A DNA stretch of 64,000 bases from Paucidesulfovibrio sp050251775 (GTDB taxonomy: Bacteria > Desulfobacterota > Desulfovibrionia > Desulfovibrionales > Desulfovibrionaceae), in NCBI GenBank assembly GCA_050251775.1, contig JBFWMD010000001.1, positions 75,700-139,699 on the forward strand, given 5' to 3'. The first letter of the stretch is position 1, and every line of letters starts with the position of its first letter. The notes under the pieces were generated by a model, which saw only the letters and a program-made list of their open reading frames with translations, was not told the origin of the DNA and did no database searches. Positions 33,949 through 42,290 of the stretch are shown here, one piece after another. The position numbers were made by a program, and so were the translations under genes.

Positions 33949-35345
33949 TGGTCTCTTGTTTTCAACAGATAGATTGTCCGAAGAGTTTCACGAACGATGC
34001 ATTTGTCGGAGATTTCGAAGTGCTGAGAAAAGGCGGCTTCAAATCCCTTTTGGGTGTAGTCGTCAAAGATGTCTTCCCGACTTAATAGTAATCGTTGGAC
34101 TTGAGAGTCTTCTTTGGGGATGAACTCTATGATACAATGTTTACTAATCGAAGCAAAGTACTGTGCAACATAACTGAATGGAATGTTGTTGCTGATAACA
34201 AGATGGTGAAGAAGTGCGAGAGCTAGAATCGTATCCGCTGGTCCACGTGAGGAAAGAGAGTCTCTTTCATGTTCACCGAATCCAAGGCTTGAACTTGGAT
34301 TTGTAAAGTCCATCGTTAGCGGTAGAATGTTGGTCACTCCATGCTGCTTACAGAATATGTAGTTTTGTTCCGCAGCGGATTCGTCAATGTCAAAGCAAAC
34401 AATAGAAATATCGTGAGCTGACGCTCGGCTCATTTCTCCGGTATTGCCTCCCAAGTCCCACAGGCTGGAAGGTGCTGTTCTTTGGACAAAGTCTGCCACG
34501 ATACGCTTCTTTGATTCCATGGCTTCAGGGGAATAGTTTGTGTCGGCATAGTATTTGCCCCACTCAGTCGCCCCCCCTTGCCAATTCAGCTTGGAAATGG
34601 TCTTTCGCAGCGATTGGGCGATGACCAACATATGGCTGGCGCTTATTGGCCGCGATTTCTTGATGACATCGCCCCGAGAAGCGTATTTGCTCTGATGTTT
34701 TGCATGCATGAAAAGGTGCAGCAGGATTCCAAGGCTGAAGACCGTTGAGAGGGGTGTCAGCTTTGCGGCGAGATCTAAGGGAATTCCGTCGATGAAATTG
34801 GTGAGAAGTTTTTTGAGCCTGATTTCTTTCTTGCTCATCAATACAAGCGGGGCAAGGAAATGTCGGCAAAATTGGCCATAAGCGGGCCAAGCACGATGCT
34901 TGTCGATGGATTCGAAAGACAGATGATCGATGAAGACGGGAGCGCCGTTGTGAAATTGGATGTTATAAGCGCTGGCGTCTTTGAGGAGAAAGTTTTTTTT
35001 GAGACATTCGATGTGAATGTCCAGGGTCAACAACGCAGCGTCTTTAAGCTGTCCAAAGGTCCACTCATATGGGTAGGAGACAAAAGGGATTTCTTCCGGT
35101 GCAATTACCGTTGTTGAATTCTCTGAGGCGCAAACGCTCAATGCCTCCTCAAAAGCGAGCAATTTTCGAGAGTTGATCAGCGAGTCGTAAAGACCGCTTT
35201 CCTTCAAAGTTGCATAGGTATCCCTGTAAGAAGGGTTTATTTTTCTATAGAGTTTCCCTTGATGCCGGAAAACGTACCCTGAAGGATCTCGAAATGATGA
35301 GTAAACTCGTCGTGCTTCTGAATTGCTATTTGTTAGAGTCGTCAT
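33945..35345 (-). CDS. NoeA-like SAM-dependent methyltransferase
   Basis: 466 residues in two parts. The N-terminal 230 residues contain FLLKDASAYNIQFHNGAPVFIDHLSF, which I split here as FLLKDASAYNIQFH and PVFIDHLSF and which recalls the NoeA nodulation protein. The C-terminal part is a class I methyltransferase with SSLWDLGGNTGEMSRAS and VCFDIDESAAEQN. Its start overlaps the end of the small membrane gene by 20 bases and its end overlaps the sulfatase-like gene, so four genes are tightly coupled. The methyl acceptor is unknown. Confidence 0.8.
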   Translation of the reverse strand: MTTLTNSNSEARRVYSSFRDPSGYVFRHQGKLYRKINPSYRDTYATLKESGLYDSLINSRKLLAFEEALSVCASENSTTVIAPEEIPFVSYPYEWTFGQLKDAALLTLDIHIECLKKNFLLKDASAYNIQFHNGAPVFIDHLSFESIDKHRAWPAYGQFCRHFLAPLVLMSKKEIRLKKLLTNFIDGIPLDLAAKLTPLSTVFSLGILLHLFMHAKHQSKYASRGDVIKKSRPISASHMLVIAQSLRKTISKLNWQGGATEWGKYYADTNYSPEAMESKKRIVADFVQRTAPSSLWDLGGNTGEMSRASAHDISIVCFDIDESAAEQNYIFCKQHGVTNILPLTMDFTNPSSSLGFGEHERDSLSSRGPADTILALALLHHLVISNNIPFSYVAQYFASISKHCIIEFIPKEDSQVQRLLLSREDIFDDYTQKGFEAAFSQHFEISDKCIVRETLRTIYLLKTRDQ

Positions 35346-35526
35346 CTTTTGATTTAAAAAAGTTGATTATTTTAGTCCAAAAATTTTTCAGGAAAAAACC
35401 CGCAGCCAGGAATGAAGCAATGGTGACCTGGAAAACGTAGCTTCCTGTGCCAAAGTCAATGTAGGCGTATGCGGGAGCTGCGGAGATCATCATCAAGCCC
35501 AATATGATCAAAAAGACTCTGGTCAT
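35326..35526 (-). CDS. small YIDFGTGS membrane protein
   Basis: 66 residues. A signal-like hydrophobic start (VFLIILGLMMISAAPAYA) is followed by YIDFGTGSYVFQ, then a membrane segment and a charged tail (KSKDDDSNK). Small proteins with a YIDPGTGS motif recur in exopolysaccharide loci with no known function; here F replaces P. It overlaps the next gene by 20 bases. The ATG at 35526 has GGATAAG-like sequence upstream. The motif call is from memory of such loci, so moderate confidence. Confidence 0.7.
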   Translation of the reverse strand: MTRVFLIILGLMMISAAPAYAYIDFGTGSYVFQVTIASFLAAGFFLKNFWTKIINFFKSKDDDSNK

Positions 35527-35691
35527 ACTTATCCTAAAGACTAAAGGTTGATTGTCGACTTCTTCCGGAGTAAACGACGTAACCCGTGAACGTGTCAATA
35601 GCTTTGTGTATGGGAAGTTCATCCGTCCTTCCCTGCGCGAGCTGAAAGCTCGGCGTCTCCATGTTTACCCTGCGGAAAGGACCAGCATCCC

Positions 35692-36801
35692 TCAATTGCC
35701 TGTCTTACGAGGCGAATGTTTGACATATGACATTATAATCGCTTCCCATATCTTCATTACCCGTTCCACCGAAAACTTTTTGCTGACTGCCTTGGCATTG
35801 TCTCCCATCGTCCGGCGAAGCCTCGGATCGCGCATCAAATTGTCCAGCGAGGCTGTCAACGCCGCCTTGTCGGAGACAGGTATGATCAAACCGTCTTTAC
35901 CGTTCGTCACAATATCGGGGATCCCGCTACAGGCTGTGGCAATCACCGGTAATCCTGAAGCCATCGCTTCACATAACGCATTGGGAAATCCTTCGTAGAG
36001 CGAGGGAAGAACAAAGATGGCTGCTTTTGCCAGGTAGTCAAACACATGGTCCACTCGCCCGGTAAAAATGATTTTCTCCTCAATATTCCATGAAGCCGCT
36101 TGTTGCTTCAGGGATTCATGGAGAGGCCCATCGCCAATCAACACCAAACTCCATTCCGGATGTTTGTCCACCAAAGACGCAAATGAATCAATGAGTTGGG
36201 AGTGTCCTTTTTCATCTGACTGGCGTCCTATGGAAATCACAAACGGGGTCGGCAGAGCGGGTAGTGCAGCAGTGTAGGTGGGGATAGGCACAGGGTTCGG
36301 CACGACAACACACTTCGGCCAAACGATACGGTTCAAGCTTTTGGCTGCCGCGCGGCTTTGTACCGCGATCATGCTGGCCATTGGGTACGTCACCACCCTC
36401 AAGAGCCACCAGATTTTGCCGATTTTATGTCGAGCCGGGTCGCTTCTTTCCGACACGATGACAGGAATGCCGGTTCCAAGGAGGGCCAACAAAACACGAA
36501 TGTTGGTCATGTCCACAAAGCTGATGACGACATCTGCGGAACTTGCTTGGACGGCACGGCGGATACGCACAAGTCTTTTCCAGTTGTTCTTCAGGGAATC
36601 AAAAATGTTTCGTGATTTCCAAAAGAGCCTCAAGGGATTCCATACCACATCGTCGTGTAATGTAAAAAAAGCATCACTACCGTCATCAAGCGTCAGCAAA
36701 GTGACATTCCACCCTTTCTGAGCCCAATAGTTGGCCATAGTAGAAAGAACTCTCTCTGCTCCGCCAGCGGCGAGCGATGATATGATCAATGTTATTCGCA
36801 T
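35692..36801 (-). CDS. family 4 glycosyltransferase, paralogue 1
   Basis: 369 residues of GT4. The N-terminal LAAGGAERVLSTMANYWAQ and the donor-site region LYEGFPNALCEAMASGLP are clear. Large parts match the GT4 at 37669-38754, including DMTNIRVLLAL and IPVIVSERSDPARH, so the two arose by duplication or share a recent ancestor. It starts 13 bases after the membrane methyltransferase gene. A 165-base gap separates it from the next gene. Acceptor and donor sugar are unknown. Confidence 0.9.
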   Translation of the reverse strand: MRITLIISSLAAGGAERVLSTMANYWAQKGWNVTLLTLDDGSDAFFTLHDDVVWNPLRLFWKSRNIFDSLKNNWKRLVRIRRAVQASSADVVISFVDMTNIRVLLALLGTGIPVIVSERSDPARHKIGKIWWLLRVVTYPMASMIAVQSRAAAKSLNRIVWPKCVVVPNPVPIPTYTAALPALPTPFVISIGRQSDEKGHSQLIDSFASLVDKHPEWSLVLIGDGPLHESLKQQAASWNIEEKIIFTGRVDHVFDYLAKAAIFVLPSLYEGFPNALCEAMASGLPVIATACSGIPDIVTNGKDGLIIPVSDKAALTASLDNLMRDPRLRRTMGDNAKAVSKKFSVERVMKIWEAIIMSYVKHSPRKTGN

Positions 36802-36814
36802 AAATGTCGTACAA

Positions 36815-37570
36815 TCATTCAGCGTTGTTCAAGGCAATAATCAATACATTCCCATACAAAGCTTCGGTCGTGTCAATTTTATCAAGCAGAAGTCCAGTCA
36901 TATTAATAAAAAACGACAAAGCTATCAAAAATGGCAGTAGCAGCACCTTCATAGCCCATGTCGCCATATTGCGGTCCAACTGTGTATATAACCAGCAGAG
37001 AAGTATGACTGCCAAGGTACTGCCAACCCCTCCCTGCTTCCGAACTTCTTTCACGGAAAAGTTTTCGAGCAGGCTAACCGCCCCATACTCCGAAAAACGA
37101 AAGTAATCATGGGGCGCACCATGGAGTTGGTAAATAAATGGCACGGAAACGACCAGCACGCCGCCAGGCTTTAGCACCCTTCGGATTTCATCGAGTATGA
37201 GTTGCCCATCTTCCGCATGCTCCAAGACCTGGGTGCAAAGCACGGCGTCAAACACACCATTCTGAAAAGGGAAGTTCCCACCCACCGGATAGACATGGTC
37301 AACGCCCTCCACGCTCTGGATATCCATACCCACGTACGTCGCCGTAGCAGGGAGGAAGCTGCGGTATGGTTGTCTGCCGCAACCGACATCAAGGATCTTC
37401 CCATTAAGACTTCCGAGAACCTCGGACAAATCCTTGTTCAAGCATCTCGTGGCATGCCATTGGAAGTGCCACGGGGAGAGCCGTGGGTGGCGTCCGCAGA
37501 GAAAATCATACACTGCGGCATGCATTCTTGTAACAACCTCCACTCCCGCCCAGAGAACCCGTTTGATCAT
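36815..37570 (-). CDS. class I SAM methyltransferase with C-terminal membrane segments
   Basis: 251 residues. The SAM site is in GKILDVGCGRQPYRSF and the later motif in FDAVLCTQVLEHAEDGQ, followed by LKPGGVLVVSVPFIY. The C-terminal 60 residues are hydrophobic (LLLPFLIALSFFINMTGLLL), suggesting attachment to the inner membrane, which would suit a lipid-linked sugar acceptor. It lies between the two paralogous GT4 genes. A 98-base gap separates it from the upstream GT4. Confidence 0.85.
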   Translation of the reverse strand: MIKRVLWAGVEVVTRMHAAVYDFLCGRHPRLSPWHFQWHATRCLNKDLSEVLGSLNGKILDVGCGRQPYRSFLPATATYVGMDIQSVEGVDHVYPVGGNFPFQNGVFDAVLCTQVLEHAEDGQLILDEIRRVLKPGGVLVVSVPFIYQLHGAPHDYFRFSEYGAVSLLENFSVKEVRKQGGVGSTLAVILLCWLYTQLDRNMATWAMKVLLLPFLIALSFFINMTGLLLDKIDTTEALYGNVLIIALNNAE

Positions 37571-37668
37571 AGTGCCCCCCCATGGCCACGCGTTTTCTGT
37601 GCCGTCCTAAGAGCGTGCATCGTCAAAAAACCGTCTTGAATTCAGTGTGACACGAGACAAGCAGCTTT

Positions 37669-38754
37669 TCAGCCTTTCGCCGTCAGAATCCGCCCGATGA
37701 CATCCTGCCATTTGAACATGATGCTGGAAAATGAATAACGATCAGAAACCGCACGTGCCGCCAAGCCATGCGCCTTTCGTTCTTCAGGGGCTTCGATGTA
37801 GCGGGCAATAGCGGCAGCCAGGGCCTCCACGTCTTGCGGAGGAACCAGAAGGCCGTCATGTCCATGTCGAACAATTTCCGCGGGTCCGCTCGGACAATCG
37901 AACGAAATCGTTGGCAAGCCGGAAGCCATTGCCTCGCACAAGACATTGGGAAAGCCTTCATAGCGGGAAGAAAGCACAAACAGGCCGGCAGCGGCATAGG
38001 CCGCTTGCATATCCGTGGTTGTGCCGGGCAATTCCACCCTGTCCTCAAGCTGCAACGCCTTGACCTGTTGCTCAAGTTTGTTTCTCTCCGGTCCTTCTCC
38101 GCAAATTCTTACAGACCAGTCGGGAAAGCGGTTGGCGATCAAAGCGAACGCTTTCAGCAGCAAGTCGAACCCCTTCTGGTGGCACAGCCGGCCGGCGGCA
38201 AGAATACGGGTTGCGTGCTTTGACGGACTTCCGCGTTGAGGTTCAACGGGATTTTCTATGATCGAGATCCGCGCTTGAATGGTTTGAGGGAAATACTTGG
38301 CAGCTCGACAGCTTTGGACAACAACGGCATCCGCCAGACGGTATGAAATGTCTCGCAACCGGCGAGCAGCCCACCCCAGCTCGTGGCGTGCAGGGTCGAT
38401 CCGTTCGGAAACGATCACGGGGATGCCACTGCCGGCCAGGGCCAGCAGCACCCTGACATTCGTCGTATCTATGAAACTGACGACCACATCCGGTGTCAGA
38501 CTCTTTATGGTTTTTCTCAATCTCCAGAAATGGGATACGTTGTTCAACGTATCAGAATTGATGGAATCCAGAATCCGGGTGGCAAAAACGACGCGAACTT
38601 TAGACGAGAGAGGATAGTATGAGACTGCAGAGGCGGACTCAAAGCTGACGATTGCAATCGAGTGGCCGATCTCGGCCCAATAGTTCGCCATGGATGTCAT
38701 GACCCGCGCAGCGCCACCACCGCATAGTTCCGTGGATACGAAAACTATATTCAT
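37669..38754 (-). CDS. family 4 glycosyltransferase, paralogue 2
   Basis: About 361 residues of GT4. CGGGAARVMTSMANYWAEIG opens the protein, and RYEGFPNVLCEAMASGLP holds the donor-site EX7E motif. It is clearly related to the GT4 at 35692-36801 (DTTNVRVLLALAGS, IPVIVSERIDPARH). The ATG at 38754 (MNIVFVSTEL) is preferred over an upstream start at 38790, which would overlap the preceding methyltransferase gene. It probably adds a sugar adjacent to that added by its paralogue. Confidence 0.9.
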   Translation of the reverse strand: MNIVFVSTELCGGGAARVMTSMANYWAEIGHSIAIVSFESASAVSYYPLSSKVRVVFATRILDSINSDTLNNVSHFWRLRKTIKSLTPDVVVSFIDTTNVRVLLALAGSGIPVIVSERIDPARHELGWAARRLRDISYRLADAVVVQSCRAAKYFPQTIQARISIIENPVEPQRGSPSKHATRILAAGRLCHQKGFDLLLKAFALIANRFPDWSVRICGEGPERNKLEQQVKALQLEDRVELPGTTTDMQAAYAAAGLFVLSSRYEGFPNVLCEAMASGLPTISFDCPSGPAEIVRHGHDGLLVPPQDVEALAAAIARYIEAPEERKAHGLAARAVSDRYSFSSIMFKWQDVIGRILTAKG

Positions 38755-38768
38755 AAAAAAAACAGCTG

Positions 38769-39575
38769 TTAAGATTTTCGAGCAACACATGCCAGCAATG
38801 GAGAAAAAATACGGCTTGGTTTCTCCTTCATGCCCCTTTGTTCCTTTTTCCAGACAATATTCCCGGACCGAAACACCAGTTCACGAAACACGCGATACAT
38901 CCAGGTGCCAGCCAGTCGTTCAGCATTGACCGTTCCTAGGCTCAACGTTCCCAGAAACCGTGCATCCAGTACGTCCAATCCGCAGCGCTCATGGGCCTCC
39001 CGTAATTCTGACACAGAAAGAGGCACGTGGGCGTCATACACATCCCTGTCAACCAGACGCTGAAGCAAACCCTGCAAGCCCTGCATATTGGGAATGATCG
39101 TGATCATCTTCCCGCCGGGGCGCAGCAGCCCGCAGAGTTGTTGCACTATGGATTCTGTCGGGAGAAAGTGCTCAACCATACCAAAGCTGTATACGACATC
39201 GGCACATTCATGGATGCGTGCGCTTGGAGAAAACACATCTTCCATCAATATTTCGCCTGTTATCCCTGCTTGTTCAAGTATCCGTTGGCTCAGCTTGCAG
39301 CCCTTTTGGGAATAATCCAGACCCAGGAGCCTGTAGCCATACCGCTGAGCAAAAAAAGGAAGCCATTGCGAACCGCCGCAACCGGCCTCCAGAAAAATTT
39401 TAGCCTCGGCATTTGCGGCTACGATATGTTCGTCGAAGAAGCGTATTAAACGAAGATTCATGTGGTTATTCAAGTCGGAGTCGTCCGCTGAAATGGGCGG
39501 CGGAACCGTTTTAACATCCCAGACTTGGTCCCAATATGCTTCTTCTGTTTTCCTGTCCGTAGATATTTTTGGCAA
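38769..39575 (-). CDS. class I SAM-dependent methyltransferase
   Basis: 268 residues. SAM-binding motif I is in KIFLEAGCGGSQWLPF, with LLGLDYSQKGC as the second strand and VVYSFGMVEHF as motif II; LRPGGKMITIIPN follows. The substrate is probably a sugar hydroxyl or a small precursor. It lies 20 bases after the sulfotransferase gene and 14 bases before the GT4, as part of the same transcript. Confidence 0.85.
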   Translation of the reverse strand: MPKISTDRKTEEAYWDQVWDVKTVPPPISADDSDLNNHMNLRLIRFFDEHIVAANAEAKIFLEAGCGGSQWLPFFAQRYGYRLLGLDYSQKGCKLSQRILEQAGITGEILMEDVFSPSARIHECADVVYSFGMVEHFLPTESIVQQLCGLLRPGGKMITIIPNMQGLQGLLQRLVDRDVYDAHVPLSVSELREAHERCGLDVLDARFLGTLSLGTVNAERLAGTWMYRVFRELVFRSGNIVWKKEQRGMKEKPSRIFSPLLACVARKS

Positions 39576-39595
39576 GGCATATCCCCTCTATCGAC

Positions 39596-40522
39596 TTAGC
39601 CTTCGATCATCGGGTAGAAAAAGCGCTTCAAAGGAAGATTATATTTATCGGCAAGCAACGTATTCCCGGCAGCAAAAGTTTGAATGATTTCGGTCAATAC
39701 GGTGTCTTGATGGCACAGAGTTGCCGGATTCGAAAACAACGGTGAAAATATCCTCATGCTGAGCGTTCCGATGTCCGGCAAAGCAATACTTGCCCTGGCT
39801 GCAAGCTGCCTCATCTTCGAATAGTAGCGTCCGGCAAGGCTCAGGCTTCTGTTTTCATGCTTTCCCGACATCAACGCGACGGACTTGCCTGCATCGACAC
39901 CAAGGAAGTTGGACAACTTGATCATGAAATTTTCAGGTGCTTCTCGAAATTCTTCGTATACCAAGACGAGTACATCGCCAAAGACCTTTTCATAGGCCTG
40001 GATTACCAGATCGTAATTCAAGAGCCCCAGGAGGTTTTTCCACCTGCAGGCGTCCTGGGAACGAAGCCATGCGGAGAAAGACTCCATGAAGACACCGTTC
40101 CCGGTTCCTCCAATCTTGAAGAAATGTTCTCCATACCGGCCATAATTCATATAATAACTGGAAAGTATTTCAGCCTGGTTCCTGATGGTGATGATTATTT
40201 TTGCATCACCGAAAATCTTTTGCAGTCGGCCTGGAACGGCAAAAACGTCGTAAGCAATAGGATGAATAAGACTCTCGGTGGAGATGACAGAGATGAGGTC
40301 AGGATTTCTGCATTCTACCGGAACGGGGTTAAACAACGGATCAGGAAGAAGAGTGAGATCATCCAACGCCTTTTGTACAGCAGCACTCCGAAAGGAGTAA
40401 CCGGGAACAGCTTTTCCCCAGTAGTAAATTTCGGGATGCTTAGGAAATAGATGTCGTTGCAGGGTCGTCGTACCTGTTTTTGGATAACCGCAGTGAATAA
40501 ACAAATCTTTTTTATAATTCAT
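39596..40522 (-). CDS. sulfotransferase-family protein
   Basis: 308 residues. The N-terminal phosphosulfate-binding loop HCGYPKTGTTTLQRHLF matches PAPS-dependent sulfotransferases. A 3'-phosphate-binding region is likely around ITIRNQAEILSSYYMNYG, and a later segment LVLVYEEFREAPENFMIKL is typical of the fold. It would sulfate a sugar hydroxyl, using PAPS made by the cell's assimilatory route. It lies 13 bases after the CmcI-like gene. In a sulfate reducer, sulfated glycans are an attractive but unproved idea. Confidence 0.88.
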   Translation of the reverse strand: MNYKKDLFIHCGYPKTGTTTLQRHLFPKHPEIYYWGKAVPGYSFRSAAVQKALDDLTLLPDPLFNPVPVECRNPDLISVISTESLIHPIAYDVFAVPGRLQKIFGDAKIIITIRNQAEILSSYYMNYGRYGEHFFKIGGTGNGVFMESFSAWLRSQDACRWKNLLGLLNYDLVIQAYEKVFGDVLVLVYEEFREAPENFMIKLSNFLGVDAGKSVALMSGKHENRSLSLAGRYYSKMRQLAARASIALPDIGTLSMRIFSPLFSNPATLCHQDTVLTEIIQTFAAGNTLLADKYNLPLKRFFYPMIEG

Positions 40523-40535
40523 GTCGCACCTGCAG

Positions 40536-41312
40536 CTATCGAATCCTTTTTAAAAAGCCTTTCGGATTGAACGTAAAAAAGTATCGCTCTTGCTCTCTAT
40601 CAATTTTAAAAATGTCCACTTCTTGAATAAACTTCTGAATAGCTTCGTAAGGCCCGGCCTTGTGTCCACCCTCGAGTCCATGCCCACTTACGCTGTCTTC
40701 TATTATGAAATAACTGCCCGTCGACACATAAGAAAAATATGTATGTAGGATGTTGTATGTGTTTTCAAAAGTGTGTAGACTGTCTTCAATTATCAAAACA
40801 GTTTCTGATTTATCAATCATCTTGCTGATAGTGGGTTCAACTTGGCAGGCGTCTCCCTCGACCAGTGTGATTCTTTGGTGTGAGACAACAGCAGCATGAA
40901 CACGCGACATATCAATATCGATTCCAATCACTCTCCCGTGCCCCATTAAGTCCATTAAATGGGCTAGTGCAAGAGTGCTGCCTCCATGATAAACACCAAT
41001 TTCAAGAATGACATCAGGCCGGATGTTGTAAATAAGCTGTTGATAAATCCAAAAATCGCAAGGATTTTTTACTGTTTTGACTCCAAACCAAAATGTGTCT
41101 TGCAGTACCGCTTGATGAAAGTAGGCCATCACGCTTTGCGCTGTATATCTATGAGCATCTTCAATATAACAGTGCTCACCAGATAATGGTAATGACTTAA
41201 AGATAGCATCAGAGCCTTCATCTACGAAGTGGCGTTTACTAACAAGAATTTGTCCGCAAAGCGCGGCTACAAAGGAGAGTATCTTTCTTGCCACATCACG
41301 GATTAGCTGCAT
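40536..41312 (-). CDS. CmcI/rhamnosyl O-methyltransferase-like protein
   Basis: About 258 residues of the cephalosporin hydroxylase CmcI/rhamnosyl O-methyltransferase family. LEIGVYHGGSTLALAHLMD is the SAM-binding region, VIGIDIDMSRVH the second strand, and VLIIEDSLHTFENTYNIL and FIIEDSVSG follow as metal-site regions. Family members methylate sugars of glycolipids and polysaccharides. The frame is open to 41384, but the ATG at 41312 avoids overlap with the frameshifted gene. It is 13 bases before the sulfotransferase gene. Confidence 0.82.
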   Translation of the reverse strand: MQLIRDVARKILSFVAALCGQILVSKRHFVDEGSDAIFKSLPLSGEHCYIEDAHRYTAQSVMAYFHQAVLQDTFWFGVKTVKNPCDFWIYQQLIYNIRPDVILEIGVYHGGSTLALAHLMDLMGHGRVIGIDIDMSRVHAAVVSHQRITLVEGDACQVEPTISKMIDKSETVLIIEDSLHTFENTYNILHTYFSYVSTGSYFIIEDSVSGHGLEGGHKAGPYEAIQKFIQEVDIFKIDREQERYFFTFNPKGFLKRIR

Positions 41313-41331
41313 TCCTATATCCTCGATGAGA

Positions 41332-42277
41332 TTAGTTCTTGTGCATTCCCAACACGTGGAAAGCACAGGGCGTGGGATCATCATAGTTCAAATGCACTGC
41401 CTGCTTGAATCCGGCACGATCCATCCAGTTCAGAACTGTGTCCAATTCAATGACCCAGTTGTAAAATGGAGAAAGCATATCCAAGACGCCCACTTTGTGC
41501 CCTCGGCCTGCTTCATTGCCCGCCATATTGAAGCGTAAATTTTGATAATTCTCTTTGAAGGGGTATCTCCAGTCCCACTTTTTCGCCCAGACTTTTTCTA
41601 CAAATGCAAGGCGATCCTCGACAGTCTTCAGTGAGTGGAATATCCTTCTCTGAATATTTGTTAAGGTGTTGGCCGTGAATCCCTTGAGGTGCGTATACCA
41701 TCAAAAATATCGACCCACCCGGAGCGACGGTGCTTGCAGCATTCTCAAAGGCAACTTTAGGGTCATGCGTACACATGGCGACACCCCAAAAATTCGTGAA
41801 ATCGAACTGTCCCATCAGGTCAGGCGTTTTTTGCGGGATCTGCATTACATCGACCTCTCTGATATTCGGATTATATCGAGAGGTTGCTTCCAAGGCGCTC
41901 GCCGAGATGTCAGTGGAAAGGACCTCCGCTGCCCCGAGCTTCTGGAAAACGCGGGTCCACCGTCCGTGCCCGCAGCACAGGTCCAGGCACTTTTTCCCTT
42001 TGATCAATTTGGGTTCAACGGTCTTTCCCATGACCCTTGACCCCATGCTAGGATCGTGGAATGAATTTCGCCCGTCGGGGTGGATTCCGGTCCATTCGTA
42101 TACCCGATCGTTGATGTAACGGTCATCAGTCGAAGAGCCTGGCGTATTTGCGTACTCGGAATCGTTGAGCGCCAGCCTCCATTGCAATTCGAATTGCTCG
42201 TTGTATGCTGGAGCTTCATATATCCCAGAATACTCATCTTTCCAGACAAGCCGATTTTGATCAAAATGTGGGTTCAC
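41332..42277 (-). pseudogene. class I SAM methyltransferase gene broken by a frameshift
   Basis: The GTG at 42277, with AAGGAGG 5 bases upstream, opens a methyltransferase with KCLDLCCGHGRWTRVFQ and VLSTDISASALEA. The frame stops at 41513, but from about 41640 a second frame continues with FHSLKTVEDRLAFVEK, then VGVLDMLSPFYNWVIEL and CAFHVLGMHKN to a stop at 41332. Removing one A in the GATATT stretch near 41641 joins both into a 314-residue protein of normal length. The 3' part is clearly coding in the second frame. It may be a genuine loss of function, phase variation, or a sequencing error. Confidence 0.8.
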
Positions 42278-42290
42278 AACATCCTCCTTT

